This document shows, one piece after another, positions 32,081-41,595 of a stretch of DNA of 64,000 nucleotides (position 1 is its first letter; every line of letters begins with the position of its first letter). A model generated the notes under the pieces. The model did no database searches and was not told where the DNA came from. It saw only the letters and a list, made by a program, of their open reading frames with translations. The stretch lies in contig OZ037922.1 of the NCBI GenBank assembly GCA_964035575.1, positions 620,001 to 684,000 on the forward strand. The letters run 5' to 3'. A program made the position numbers and the translations under genes. Source of the DNA: Rhynchopus sp. YZ270_cl-10. Taxonomy: Eukaryota > Euglenozoa > Diplonemea > Diplonemida > Diplonemidae.

Positions 32081-34588
32081 TCATTTTAACCCCAAAAATG
32101 GTTTTTCAGACCCAAACTGGAGAAAACCTTTCTGCAAAAAAAACCAATAAATCCCATACCACTCAGGTCTGTTCGACGAATAATAATTATTGAGCGCACC
32201 AGGCCCAAGACGCTCCTCCAGCGTCGCTTCGAGTAGATCTTTTCGTGTGATGATGCCCATGCACTTCTCTCGTTTGATGACAATGAGGTGGCGGAGGCCG
32301 AGGCTTGTGAATAGGTCGTACGTCAGGTCCAGGGAGAACCCTGCTTGGACAGTGAAGGGGCTTTTGTTTACGTAGGGGAGAAGGTTCAGTTTGCGTTGAA
32401 GGTCTCCGTCTGCAATGCGCTGGAGCCAGTTGACATTCGCCTTCTTCTCGAGGAAGGCCTCCTCCTCCTTCCCACAGAGCTGTTCATGCGTCAACTCCGC
32501 ACCCTCTCCAAACGCCTCAGGACTCCGCAGCAAAATCTCCAACTCCCTCCTCAAAATGGTCCCCTGAAACAACCCAGCCTCAGACACCACTGGGAAACAG
32601 TTATGCCGCACCAATTTGAGGGTTTCACATATCTTCAAAATAGATTCCTTCTCTTTAAAACACAGAGGCTCCGCCGCAACAGCTTCTAAAGCACAATGCC
32701 GGGCAAGATCTATACCATGGCTTTCTCTTTGAAGCGGCATGATCGGAACATTACGCATTTCGAGATAACAATGGTAAAGTGAAGGGGTAAAGAAATTCGC
32801 AGACCACCCAGCGGTAATCACTGCAAGCATAATGGGGAGAAGAAAGTGAAGTTCTCCCGAGATTTCCAGCATGATAACTACCAGCGCTACTGTCATCCGA
32901 CTCACCCCTCCAACAAATGCGCCAGCACCAATCAACGCAAACACCCCAGGATCGATCCATTGATTTGCAGTCACATAAGACGCATTTACTATGGTGACAA
33001 CAAGAATATGCCCAACCAGCCTCCCCATCACAGCGCCCATCAAAATTAATGGTACTAATAACCCTGAAGAAATGGACATCCCAGCGGTGTAGCATGCAAA
33101 CGCAAAGTATAGGGTAAAATACACTGCTAAGGGTAACATCCCAAATTCGTTGTCCGTCCCTCGAGAGAAGAGTCGCCGAATGGTTCCTTCATTGCCGCTT
33201 AATGTGAGAGTACCTAAAGGGGAATATTCACTCACACTGTCGCAAACGAAGGTTGCAAGAAGCTTTGAATCCTCTGTTACCCATCTCTCCTTTTCTCCGG
33301 AAGACTCTGAAACGCCCCCTCCAAATGACCTGCACTCAAATGCAAATGGAAGAAGCAAAGAAATCGTACTGAAGACCAGAAGCACCACGATTGGCTCCAA
33401 AACGCAACGATATTTGTATGGTGTGATACACCGACGTCTCCACATATTGATTTTAACGTTGATGACGGTGAAGCAGGCGCCAAAGAGACCCCCTAAGGTT
33501 CCTACTAAGAAGGCAGGGAATATGGCGAGAATGTTGAGTTGGATGATGGTTTTTACTTCAAAGAGGACAGCAGCTTTGTTAAGAAAGGAGCCAAAGGTGC
33601 CGGTAGGCTCCCAAGCATCAAAGGCGGAGTTGAAGAGCGATACGGTAGAAAAGGCTGCCAAAGAAGTGAAAAAAATGTTTAACGTCAACGACGGCTTCCA
33701 ATGTGTGGACATCTCCTCCATCACAAAGAGCAACCCCCCAATCGGCGCTCCAAACGCAGCAGAAATCCCTGCCGCAGACCCCGCAGTAATAAAATCTCTG
33801 TGATCCGACGCATTTCTAAACCTTCTCAAAAACCGTGTATTACACCCAAGCGAGGTGCTTCTCCCTTGAGTCAACCCTGCACCACATATTGCGCCAAGAT
33901 GAATCACCGGACCTTCTGGACCACAAGGCAATCCACTACTCACTGCTGCGATACAACTCAAAATCTTTACCACCCCGGTTCGAACATTTAACACCTTTGG
34001 CATTTCTACCCCATTTAGATAGGCTATCACCTCCTCTATTCCACTTCCCCTTGCCGGTCTCCAGAGGTATACTACTATTGCAGAGGAGAAGAGGATGAGG
34101 GAGATTCCGGTGCCTACAAGAAAGAGCCAGGCAGGGAAGAGTTCTTTGGGGTCGCGGCGGAGAAGGGCGGCGACGTAGGCGAGACGGTGGTCGGTTACGA
34201 AGTCGATGGTCTGCCGCATGACGAATGCAACCAGCCCTACAGAGACTCCCACCGCAAAGAAGAGCAGCCACCGCACCACGTCTATAGCGTAACGCTCCTC
34301 GCCTCCCTCCTCCAGGGCCGTCTTCGCAACCGTGGAGTAGCGTGAGATGTAGTCCAGGGTTTGGTACTGCTGCATCCGTTCCCTTTCTGCGACAGTCATG
34401 ACAGTTGTGGTGTCAACGTGGACCAAGCCTTTCGTGCATTGCAAGCAGCGGAGAAACCAGGATTGGGGTCGGCTGTCGTGTGTGGTGCGGGTTGTGGAGT
34501 GTGGGTGTGTGGTGGTGCGGGGTTGTGAGTGCTCAATCAGCTCCTCTTCATCTCCATCAGAAAATAGATCTTCATCCTCCTCTGGCAT
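32081..34588 (-). CDS. CLC-family chloride/proton antiporter with two CBS domains
   Basis: 835 aa. The N-terminal 100 residues are cytosolic and acidic. Signature helices follow: GSGIEEVIAYLNGVEMPKVL (181-200), GLPCGPEGPVIHLGA with the gating glutamate E225, ITAGSAAGISAAFGAPIGGL with the EE pair at 291-292 (E292 is the likely proton glutamate), and a GMSISSGLLVPLILMGAVMG anion-path region. Two CBS domains fill the C-terminal third (about 650-700 and 775-825). Having both glutamates points to a 2Cl-/H+ exchanger of the endosomal/lysosomal CLC-6/7 branch, not a channel. A donor-like GTATGG at 32159 and TTTTTTTTGCAG ending at 32132 lie near the 3' end, so the last ~25 residues (FFLQKGFLQFG...) may not be used. 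Start is the first in-frame ATG. Confidence 0.88.
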   Translation of the reverse strand: MPEEDEDLFSDGDEEELIEHSQPRTTTHPHSTTRTTHDSRPQSWFLRCLQCTKGLVHVDTTTVMTVAERERMQQYQTLDYISRYSTVAKTALEEGGEERYAIDVVRWLLFFAVGVSVGLVAFVMRQTIDFVTDHRLAYVAALLRRDPKELFPAWLFLVGTGISLILFSSAIVVYLWRPARGSGIEEVIAYLNGVEMPKVLNVRTGVVKILSCIAAVSSGLPCGPEGPVIHLGAICGAGLTQGRSTSLGCNTRFLRRFRNASDHRDFITAGSAAGISAAFGAPIGGLLFVMEEMSTHWKPSLTLNIFFTSLAAFSTVSLFNSAFDAWEPTGTFGSFLNKAAVLFEVKTIIQLNILAIFPAFLVGTLGGLFGACFTVINVKINMWRRRCITPYKYRCVLEPIVVLLVFSTISLLLPFAFECRSFGGGVSESSGEKERWVTEDSKLLATFVCDSVSEYSPLGTLTLSGNEGTIRRLFSRGTDNEFGMLPLAVYFTLYFAFACYTAGMSISSGLLVPLILMGAVMGRLVGHILVVTIVNASYVTANQWIDPGVFALIGAGAFVGGVSRMTVALVVIMLEISGELHFLLPIMLAVITAGWSANFFTPSLYHCYLEMRNVPIMPLQRESHGIDLARHCALEAVAAEPLCFKEKESILKICETLKLVRHNCFPVVSEAGLFQGTILRRELEILLRSPEAFGEGAELTHEQLCGKEEEAFLEKKANVNWLQRIADGDLQRKLNLLPYVNKSPFTVQAGFSLDLTYDLFTSLGLRHLIVIKREKCMGIITRKDLLEATLEERLGPGALNNYYSSNRPEWYGIYWFFLQKGFLQFGSEKPFLGLK

Positions 34589-34748
34589 TTATAGTGAAGG
34601 AAGTATGCGATGTGTAGATATAGAAGGTGGGAGGAGAGGGAGGAGGTTCGTTCTGTATGTGTGTGTGTGTGTGTTTGAAAAATAAAATGGAGGAGGTTAC
34701 AAAGAGCGAAGTGTTCTCCATGAGTGTGTGTACGACGACCTATAGCTA

Positions 34749-35030
34749 CCGTAACCGTAACAATAGTGGACCGTAAGTAAAGTGGACCGTTTTTTTTTAA
34801 AAAAATATGGATGGTGCTCCTGAAAACCCCATTTTGCGTACTTGTTGCGCACTTTGTGCACTAAAAAGAAAAAAATACAGGAATACCCTATATTGCGTAC
34901 TTGTTGCGTACTTAGTGCGTAGTTGTTGCGTACTTGGTATTTTTTTATTTCTGGGGTACCAATGGAACATTTTTTTTCAGCTTTGGGGAGCGTCAAACAT
35001 TATTACGGTACACTGTTGTTACGGTTACGG
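34749..35030. mobile_element. TA-flanked mariner-like MITE with nested insert
   Basis: 282 bp between TA dinucleotides (34747-34748, 35031-35032). Ends CCGTAACCGTAACAATAGTG and, from the right, CCGTAACCGTAACAACAGTG match at 26 of 28 positions. Inside, 34812-34963 is a separate repeat (TGGTGCTCCTGAAAACCCC to GGGGTACCAAT) found alone at 37682-37835, so it is probably an insertion. Confidence 0.65.
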
Positions 35031-35213
35031 TATGTCCGAAACAAAGAGTGGAGGGGGGAAGCAATGATGTGGATTACTATGTTTTTTCTTTTCACTATGG
35101 TTTCTTGTCTTTTTTTCGTTCCAAAAAAGAGGGAGGTGAACGGGAGAGGATGGATATGAATGAGAGAGGGGATGATATTTCATTGCTGCCATAGCAATAA
35201 AAAGAAGAAAAAC

Positions 35214-35246
35214 GAGATGAAATGCGCCTCGTTGCGCACATATTTA
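35214..35246 (+). repeat. Small hairpin element, GCGC-arm type
   Basis: GATGAAATGCGC, loop CTCGTT, GCGCACATAT. A third inner-arm sequence for the same loop and base. Confidence 0.55.
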
Positions 35247-35262
35247 AATAATAATAAAAATA

Positions 35263-35314
35263 AAGAAAAGTTTATAAGATGATCCTAAGCCTCTCTGTGC
35301 TTAGCCACCTTAAA
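35263..35314 (+). repeat. Small hairpin element with A-rich leader
   Basis: AAAGAAAAGTTTATAAGATG, ATCCTAAGC, loop CTCTCTGT, GCTTAGCCACCTTA. Lies 17 nt after the GCGC-type hairpin. Confidence 0.65.
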
Positions 35315-35390
35315 TAACTAATAAAGATCACATTAGAGATGTCGTGATGTATTCCAAGACGGTACTCATTGTCACATTTTTTTTTTCTTT

Positions 35391-35457
35391 CGATAAATTG
35401 TTGGAGTAGTGCAGTTGCCTCAGTTGTGTTGCCACAGTTTGTGCAATCTCCACTGTC
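35391..35457 (+). repeat. Family B element, long form
   Basis: CGATAAATTGTTGGAGTAGT, GCAGTTGCCTCAGTTGTGTT, GCCACAGTTTGTGCAATCTC, CACTGTC. Confidence 0.6.
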
Positions 35458-35664
35458 CTTTTTTAATCGAAAAGCCCTCCAAACGAAAAGGCTTTATATC
35501 CTCACCAACTCCCTCCCCCTTTTTTTTTGCCCCTTTTCAATATTTTCTGTGATCCAGCTAATTCTAGGAGAGAAAAAAAAAAAGGGAGGGGTTGGCGCAC
35601 TTTGTCATCATAATCGATATTGAACACATTGAGAGAGAGCTGATGGAAAATAAAATATATTTTA

Positions 35665-36079
35665 CAGTCATCCAACAAACGTTGGTGGGTAAAAAGGTTG
35701 GTGGGGTAAAAACGTTGGTGGATTTGGGGTCTCGAAAAAAATTGGTGGGTTTTTTGGATTAGAACTGCATTATTGAGTTTCCTTTACGTGGACCCCTATG
35801 CCCCTATGCCCCTCCTCCCTCCCCCACTTCCACCCAAACCCGGTCCAGATTGAAAAAATAATACCGCAAAAGTAAAAAAAGATGCCCCCATATACAAAAC
35901 CTGCCGCAGGTTTACACCGTCAATGTTGCACTTTTGGGTTTGCGGGTACATGGTAAACACAGGTTAGAAACCACTAAGGTTGGTGGGTAAAAAGGTTGGT
36001 GGGGTAAAAACGTTGGTGGGTTTGGGGTCTCGAAAAAATTTGGTGGGTTTTTACCCCACCAACCTTTGTTGGATGACTG
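35665..36079. mobile_element. TA-flanked Tc1/mariner-like MITE with internal duplication
   Basis: 415 bp between TA dinucleotides (35663-35664, 36080-36081). Ends CAGTCATCCAACAAA are inverted (right end TTTGTTGGATGACTG). A block of about 78 bp (GTTGGTGGGTAAAAAGGTTG...) is present twice in direct orientation at 35680-35757 and 35977-36055. A CAGT start and TA target fit Tc1/mariner. Confidence 0.7.
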
Positions 36080-36254
36080 TAGGTCAGATGACCAGAAACA
36101 CATCAGCTCTTTTTTTTTTTTACGTCCCGGGGGGTATAAAAAGGGTAAAAAAAAGTATCTGTACTCAAAACGTGACCCTCGAAAAAGGGTTTTTCGTACA
36201 AGAGTTGTAGATAAAGGACGTCATTTTCAACGAACACCTTTTTTTTTTTTTTTT

Positions 36255-36306
36255 GAAAACTTGGTTGTATTAGTGTAGCCACCCTAGAGTGTGCTCCACT
36301 ATACTA
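36255..36306 (+). repeat. Family B element, short form
   Basis: GAAAACTTGGTTGTATTAGT, GTAGCCACCCTAGAGTGTGC, TCCACTATACTA. AGAGTG and CACT/CTCT arms make a small hairpin. It is the uninterrupted counterpart of 39421-39565. Confidence 0.6.
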
Positions 36307-36960
36307 AACATTTTTTTTCTTCTTGGAAACTGAACACAGTTAACACCAACTTTAAATCTGTTTTTACGCTTCCTTTTTGATTCCTCATCTCATTCACCCA
36401 TTCTAACGATACACCACTCAAGGGAAAGAGCCTTTAACGGCTGCGGTCAACGAAAAACAAGATTTAATACTAGAGTAATAAAGACAGATCAGTTGGGCAT
36501 AATTTTCTTGTTCAGTTTGTGCTTTTTTTTTTTTGGCACAACAAATAATATTAATGGTGTGATCACCAAACCGATTATCCCGTGGTTCTCCCGAAGGTGC
36601 TCCAGTAAGGGGGAGTATAGCCGTGGTTTCCCCCGTGGGTTGTGTGCATCGCCACAAGGGCTAAAAGGGCTAATGAATTTAAAAAGGTGTTAATGCAAGA
36701 TTATCTCCTCAACCCAACCAAATTACCTTGTTTTTTGGTTTTTTCTCCCCCTTTTTTGTTACAGAAACCACATTTCTGACCAAACAGAGCTATATAAAAA
36801 AAAAAAAATGCTTTTTTCTTCAGTGTCATTCAACGCTGGCTGACGCCCTTTTTTTAACCACGAAAAACAGAGGTATTGTTTATGCGTTTATGTGGGTGTG
36901 GTACTTAAAGTATTCGACACACCACAACAACTCAAACAAAACAAAACAAAAAAAAGAGAG

Positions 36961-37012
36961 AAGTTGAAAGTGCAAAACGCGTCACCGTTCATCGATGGAC
37001 ACAGGGCACTGG
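36961..37012 (+). repeat. Family E copy
   Basis: AAGTTGAAAGTGCAAAACGC, GTCACCGTTCATCGATGGAC, ACAGGGCACTGG. Confidence 0.55.
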
Positions 37013-37249
37013 AAAGAGAGAAAAAAAAATCCGACAGGTTCTGTGCACCTGAAGATAAATTAAACAGTTCTCTTTTTATGTGGTTTTGTAGGGTGGTGTC
37101 GTAGGTTAAAGATACCGGAGCTGGGGGGTTGCGAGAAATATTCCCTTTTCTTTCAGAAAAAGGAAAAATAAAAATCCCTCCCACACCTCCCTCTCTAACA
37201 AACGATGCTCAGCAAAAACAGATCTGACAAAAAAAAAAAATACATTTAG

Positions 37250-37333
37250 TGGGGTGGCTGAAGGGGGAGGTGATTCGCACTTCTTGCGTACTTCTGCGCA
37301 CGTTGTGTTACCAACCCCTATTCAGCTACACCA
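37250..37333. mobile_element. TGGTG-ended foldback element
   Basis: Ends TGGGGTGGCTGAAGGGG and, from the right, TGGTGTAGCTGAATAGGGG. Interior GATTCGCACTTCTTGCGTAC. Relatives at 55128-55208 and 55868-55934. The target duplication is ambiguous here (ATTTAG/TTTTAG). Confidence 0.5.
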
Positions 37334-37681
37334 TTTTAGCGGAACAGAATATTTTTTTTTTTCCAAAAAATAAAATAAAAAAAAACGAAAATATGCACAA
37401 CGACACACTAATCACACTAAGCCATATTTTCTTATGGGGAGGACCCTCACTCTAAATCCCCGCTAAGAATAATGATAAAAAAAGATATATAAAAAAAGGG
37501 AGGGAAAATGAAAGAAAGAAAACCTTGGCAAGATGTATGCACCCTCTCGGGGAACAATACTTATCTTAAAAGGACCTGTGTTAGAAAAAGACCGGAAGCT
37601 ATGAACAAGGTTTGCGAAGAAGATCTTTGTTGAATTTTAAGGAAAAAAACACACACAAAAAAAAAAAAAAAAAACATAATT

Positions 37682-37835
37682 TGGTGCTCCTGACAACCCC
37701 ATTTTGCGTACTTGTTGCGCACTTTGTGCACTAAAAAGAAAAAAAATACAGGAATACCCTATATTGCGTACTTCTTGTGTACTTAGTGCGTAGTTGTTGC
37801 GTACTTGGTATTTTTTTTATTTCTGGGGTACCAAT
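37682..37835. repeat. Second copy of the repeat nested in the 34.7-kb MITE
   Basis: TGGTGCTCCTGACAACCCC to GGGGTACCAAT, about 95% like 34812-34963. Imperfect ends TTGGTGCTCC/TTGGTACCCC. Contains TTTTGCGTACTTGTTGCGCA, a motif shared with the TGGTG-ended foldbacks. Confidence 0.65.
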
Positions 37836-38656
37836 ATTCCACAATTCCTGGAAAGATAACGCACTCCGCAAGCCATGTATGAGGCATAAAAATGACAACT
37901 AAAAGATGTTGCCATGCAAAAAAATAATACACCATGTAAATAAGTTAGACCTTGCACTGACTTGTTGGGAATATAAACCATTCCTTATTTCTTCCCAACG
38001 TTAGGTACAACCCAAACAAATTTACCCGGTATTTGAAAATATGAATGTGAGTCACGCAGTGCCCACAGCATATTTGTTATGTTTTTTTTTTTTTTTCTCT
38101 TTTCTTTTCTTTTCTTTTTTTTCTTTTTCCAAAATAATGAACAACAACGTCTTCCTCATGATCGTACAAAAAAAGGGGGATTTTTTTTTTGAAAAAATTG
38201 AATCAGAAATTTCATTTTCTGCTATTTTTTGAGTTAGACAGGAGTCCTATCAGTCCTATCACTGCCTTTTTCTTTGAAAACGCTCCTTAGTCTCAAACTC
38301 ATGAAAAAAAGAAGACAAAAAAACTCGAAAAAAACCATGACCCTCTGTCTCTTGACTGGACCCCCTGGTCACATTTCTTTTATTAAAGGAGTAGGGGAGA
38401 CGTTACAACAGCAAGCACACTGCTTGGTAAAACCCAAGTGAAACACAGGTGGGGAGGAATGATCCTGGGAGGAGAAGGGTTCATTCAAAGCATATGAATA
38501 AGAGCCGTAGGGTTGGTTTGGCCACGTGAGCGGGACAGAACAGAACAGTGAACAGGTCTCACGTGAGCGAACAACACACACAGCTTTCAAATTTTTTATA
38601 CACTTTCAATTCAGGAGAACAGAAAGCATTTACAAAAAAAGAAAAACGAAAACGTA

Positions 38657-38684
38657 AAGATGTGCCTCTCGTGCACATTTATTA
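38657..38684 (+). repeat. Small hairpin element, GTGC-arm type
   Basis: AAGATGTGC, loop CTCTC, GTGCACATTT. Confidence 0.5.
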
Positions 38685-39420
38685 AAGGAAAGAGAAAAGT
38701 GCCTCAATGTGCACAAAAAAAAAAAGGGGGGAGTTTCTTTTTGTGCACACATCTCTAGCGGATGCACAGAAAAAAAAAAAAAAAACACTAATTTTGCAAG
38801 GTAATCAGAAAGCCTATTGTGTCCAAGAAAAAGGGGGTGTTTGGCCACTGTTGCTCATCGCTTTTGCAACTAATAGGGAAAATGTAATGTCTCTTCACTC
38901 TTATTAATATAACGTTAAGATAAACGTCACGATGGACGGAAACAGATCAACAAATACAAAAAAATACAAATCAACTTGAAAGATTGGTGCATAGTAATAT
39001 CTTAAGCCTGGGGGGTGTCTTTCTGATATGAAACATTTTTTTTTTCTAACGCTTACAGTGCAGGCGGGGTTTAGTACATGCACTTAACCCTCTGGCACTG
39101 CCTCTGACCACGTTTCCTTGTTGTTCTACGTGGCCGGGTTCCACACCACACAAGGCAGCGGGGGGGACAGTTTTTCCCTGTTTTTGGTTAGGGGACTACA
39201 CAGACAGCACACTGGTGCACTTACCGATTTTTTTTTTTATATTTTACAAAACGTAGTGGCGAACAGGCCAAAACGCCTCAGGGTGATTGCACGATGTGCA
39301 AAAAAAAAGGGGGCTTGACAAAGATAAATGGTGTCACACGGGGTGTCGTACACGCTCGTATCTCAGAGTTATCTCAGAAAGGGGGGTGATCTATGGAAAA
39401 GCTTGTCCCTTTCTTTCTGT

Positions 39421-39565
39421 TTTGAAAACTTGGTTGTATGAGTGTAGCCACCCAAGAGCAGTGATTATAGAATTCGACGAATTCTATAGAAATCGATTTA
39501 TAGAATTCGTTGAACGAATCGAACGTATTTTTAATCACTGCCCTAGAGTGTGCTCCACTCTACTA
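39421..39565 (+). repeat. Family B element interrupted by a hAT MITE
   Basis: Left part GAAAACTTGGTTGTATGAGT, GTAGCCACCC; right part CCCTAGAGTGTGCTCCACTC. Together these equal 36255-36306 with 82 bp plus a duplication inserted. Confidence 0.7.
39459..39540. mobile_element. hAT-type MITE, 82 bp, inside a family B element
   Basis: Ends CAGTGATTA/TAATCACTG. The whole element is nearly palindromic (ATAGAATTCGACGAATTCTA). Flanking 8-mers CCCAAGAG (39451-39458) and CCCTAGAG (39541-39548) match at 7 of 8. The right one equals the intact target in other family B copies, so the left carries one change since insertion. Confidence 0.75.
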
Positions 39566-40080
39566 TGTTTTTTTGAAAACTTGGAAAAATCACGTGTCGC
39601 AACAGAATATATCCACGCCACGCCCACCCTCCGCCCAACTTACTTCCATTTCGCGATCTACGTTGAGATGTCCTACTCCCGCTACCGCTCGTCAGTCAAC
39701 GAAACGGGTATAATTGGAACACAAGGGAGCAACTCCTTGTGCGAAGTAAGTGGACTCGGGGGGTTTTTTTTTTGCATTTCGTTGGTATGTCATTAGTAGC
39801 ACCCACCTCCCGGGATCCACTATCACTATACAACCAAAGTTATGCAGTTTTCGTTTTCTTTTTTGTTGTTTATCGACAAAACACAGAACAAAATAAAACA
39901 TACATTGTCAGAATAAAGCTAGACTGGATGGGTGGAGGGCACAGTATACTATTGACCACGAAACCATTATCATGGTCTTATCTACCTGCTTCACTCCGTA
40001 AGGGGGGGTTTTTTTTTAAACAAATGAGAGAGCAGTTATGGAGTAGGTAACATATTCCGGAGAGAAACAACAACAACAAA

Positions 40081-40127
40081 GAAAAGTTTATAAGATGATC
40101 CTAAGCCTCTCGTGCTTAGTCACCTTA
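40081..40127 (+). repeat. Small hairpin element, reference copy
   Basis: GAAAAGTTTATAAGATGATC, CTAAGC, loop CTCTCGT, GCTTAGTCACCTTA. CTAAGC/GCTTAG (6 bp) and AAGATGA/TCACCTT (one mismatch) give a 13-bp stem with a 2-nt bulge. It has almost the same leader as 16061, 35263 and 45409. Confidence 0.65.
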
Positions 40128-40433
40128 CCCAACAAAAGTTTAAAATAAAACATTTTATAGTTAAAGATTCTAGACAAACATCATTTATTAGAACAGACAA
40201 AATAACATAAAAAAAAAAGGAAGGGTTGAGAATAAGGGAAAAAGGCTCTCGGTTTTTTGAGTAATGAATGATCCCAGGTTCAGCAAAGAAAAAGCGTTGG
40301 TAAGATGAATAAGATTGCCTTCTTGTAACTTCCCAATGAGGCTTTTAATAATTTCATATACTTTCTTTTCTTAAACGAAATGAAAAGAAAGCAAAGAGGG
40401 TGCGACAAATGTACCCTTGCTTTCCTCTAAAAG

Positions 40434-41066
40434 CAGGGTGTTTCCTAATTTCGGAACTTTTCCGGAAAATTTCGACATCCGGAAGCAAATTTTTTCCCTG
40501 AAGAAACGGTAGGTTTTCAGGCCCAAAACACACCGCGAATGGCATTTCCGGAATCCGTCCGCGCTGTGGTGGGGTCAATTTGCCGAAATGGCCAAGTTCT
40601 TGGTGTTGGTCAAAATGAGTGTAAGGAAAAGGGGACCAGGTAAATCCCACAACCCAGATTTTCTCTCCCTGATCCTGAAAACATGAAAATGCCCGAAAAC
40701 ATCGGCATTTGCATTTCCGGAATTCGTCCGTTCTGTGGTGGGGTCAATTTGACGAAATGGACAAGTCCTTGGTTTTAGTCAAAACCCGTCAGTGTAAGGT
40801 AAAGGGGGCCAAGTGTTTGCCTGTAGAAACTGGTAGGAACAGGCAGCGCCGCAGGCGCACGGTACCCAACATCGGTGAAAATAAAAATTCCCGAAAACTG
40901 CTTTATTTGAATGATTGGAGCGATCCAGAACAGCGAACATACTTCTTTCGGGAAAATACCAAAACATAAGCACTTTAAATACGTCCCTAATTTTTTCCCG
41001 CAAATTTTTTCCCTGGCCAATTTTTTCCAAATCCCCGGAAGCGGAAGCAAATTAGGAAACACCCTG
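40434..41066. mobile_element. Non-autonomous hAT transposon, 633 bp
   Basis: Ends CAGGGTGTTTCCTAATTT (inverted at the right end) and perfect 8-bp target duplications TCTAAAAG at 40426-40433 and 41067-41074. Inside, about 110 bp is repeated directly (GCATTTCCGGAATCCGTCCG... and GCATTTCCGGAATTCGTCCG...), each with GTGGTGGGGTCAATTTG. No transposase frame. Confidence 0.85.
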
Positions 41067-41198
41067 TCTAAAAGAGAGGCTTTAAAAAAAAAAAAAGAAA
41101 TAATTTCTGGGCTAATTTTGGCCCCAGAAACAAAGGTCTCAGCATTACGTACATTGTGATCGTTATTTTTTTTTTTTTTTGGCCAAAAAAATAAAAAG

Positions 41199-41290
41199 TT
41201 GACTTGAAATACGGAGCAGTGTATCTTGGTACAGACGAGCTGTACCGGGGGGTGGACACCCAAACCATGCAGTCCTACATCATTTTGTAA
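41199..41290 (+). repeat. SINE-like family C copy, shortened
   Basis: TTGACTTGAAATACGGAGCA, GTGTATCTTGGTACAGACGA, GCTGTACCGGGGGGTGGACA, then AACCATGCAGTCCTACATCA. It lacks about 15 nt after the leader. Confidence 0.55.
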
Positions 41291-41527
41291 AAATGACCAA
41301 AAAAAAAAGAGAAAAAAAAAATGATACAACGAAGAGCTGGATAAATGGATCAGCAAGAAGACAAAAAAAATAATAATAATTATCACATTTTCAAAACAAA
41401 GGGGTTTGAACAGGGGGTTACTTATGTTTTGCTGCATCGACAATCACTTCAACACTACCTTGGTAGGAAACTAGGGTCGGTACTCAAAATGTTTTTTTGC
41501 TTTTTTTTTTTTTGGCCGAAGCCTTTT

Positions 41528-41595
41528 TTGTACTACGGAAGGTATAGACGTAGTTATCCATGCATTGCTCAACCCAAACGAGCAACTTTTTTATG
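41528..41595 (+). repeat. Family F copy
   Basis: TTGTACTACGGAAGGTATAG, ACGTAGTTATCCATGCATTG, CTCAACCC, GAGCAACTTTTTTA. Two shortened copies follow at 41838-41885 and 42164-42200, each after a TTGGCCGAAGCC lead. Confidence 0.55.

Noticed and set aside
32132-32159. A 28-nt intron (GTATGG...TTTTTTTTGCAG) at the end of the CLC gene
   Set aside because: Other introns here are 200-455 nt, and removing it makes an immediate stop; kept only as a note on the uncertain C-terminus.
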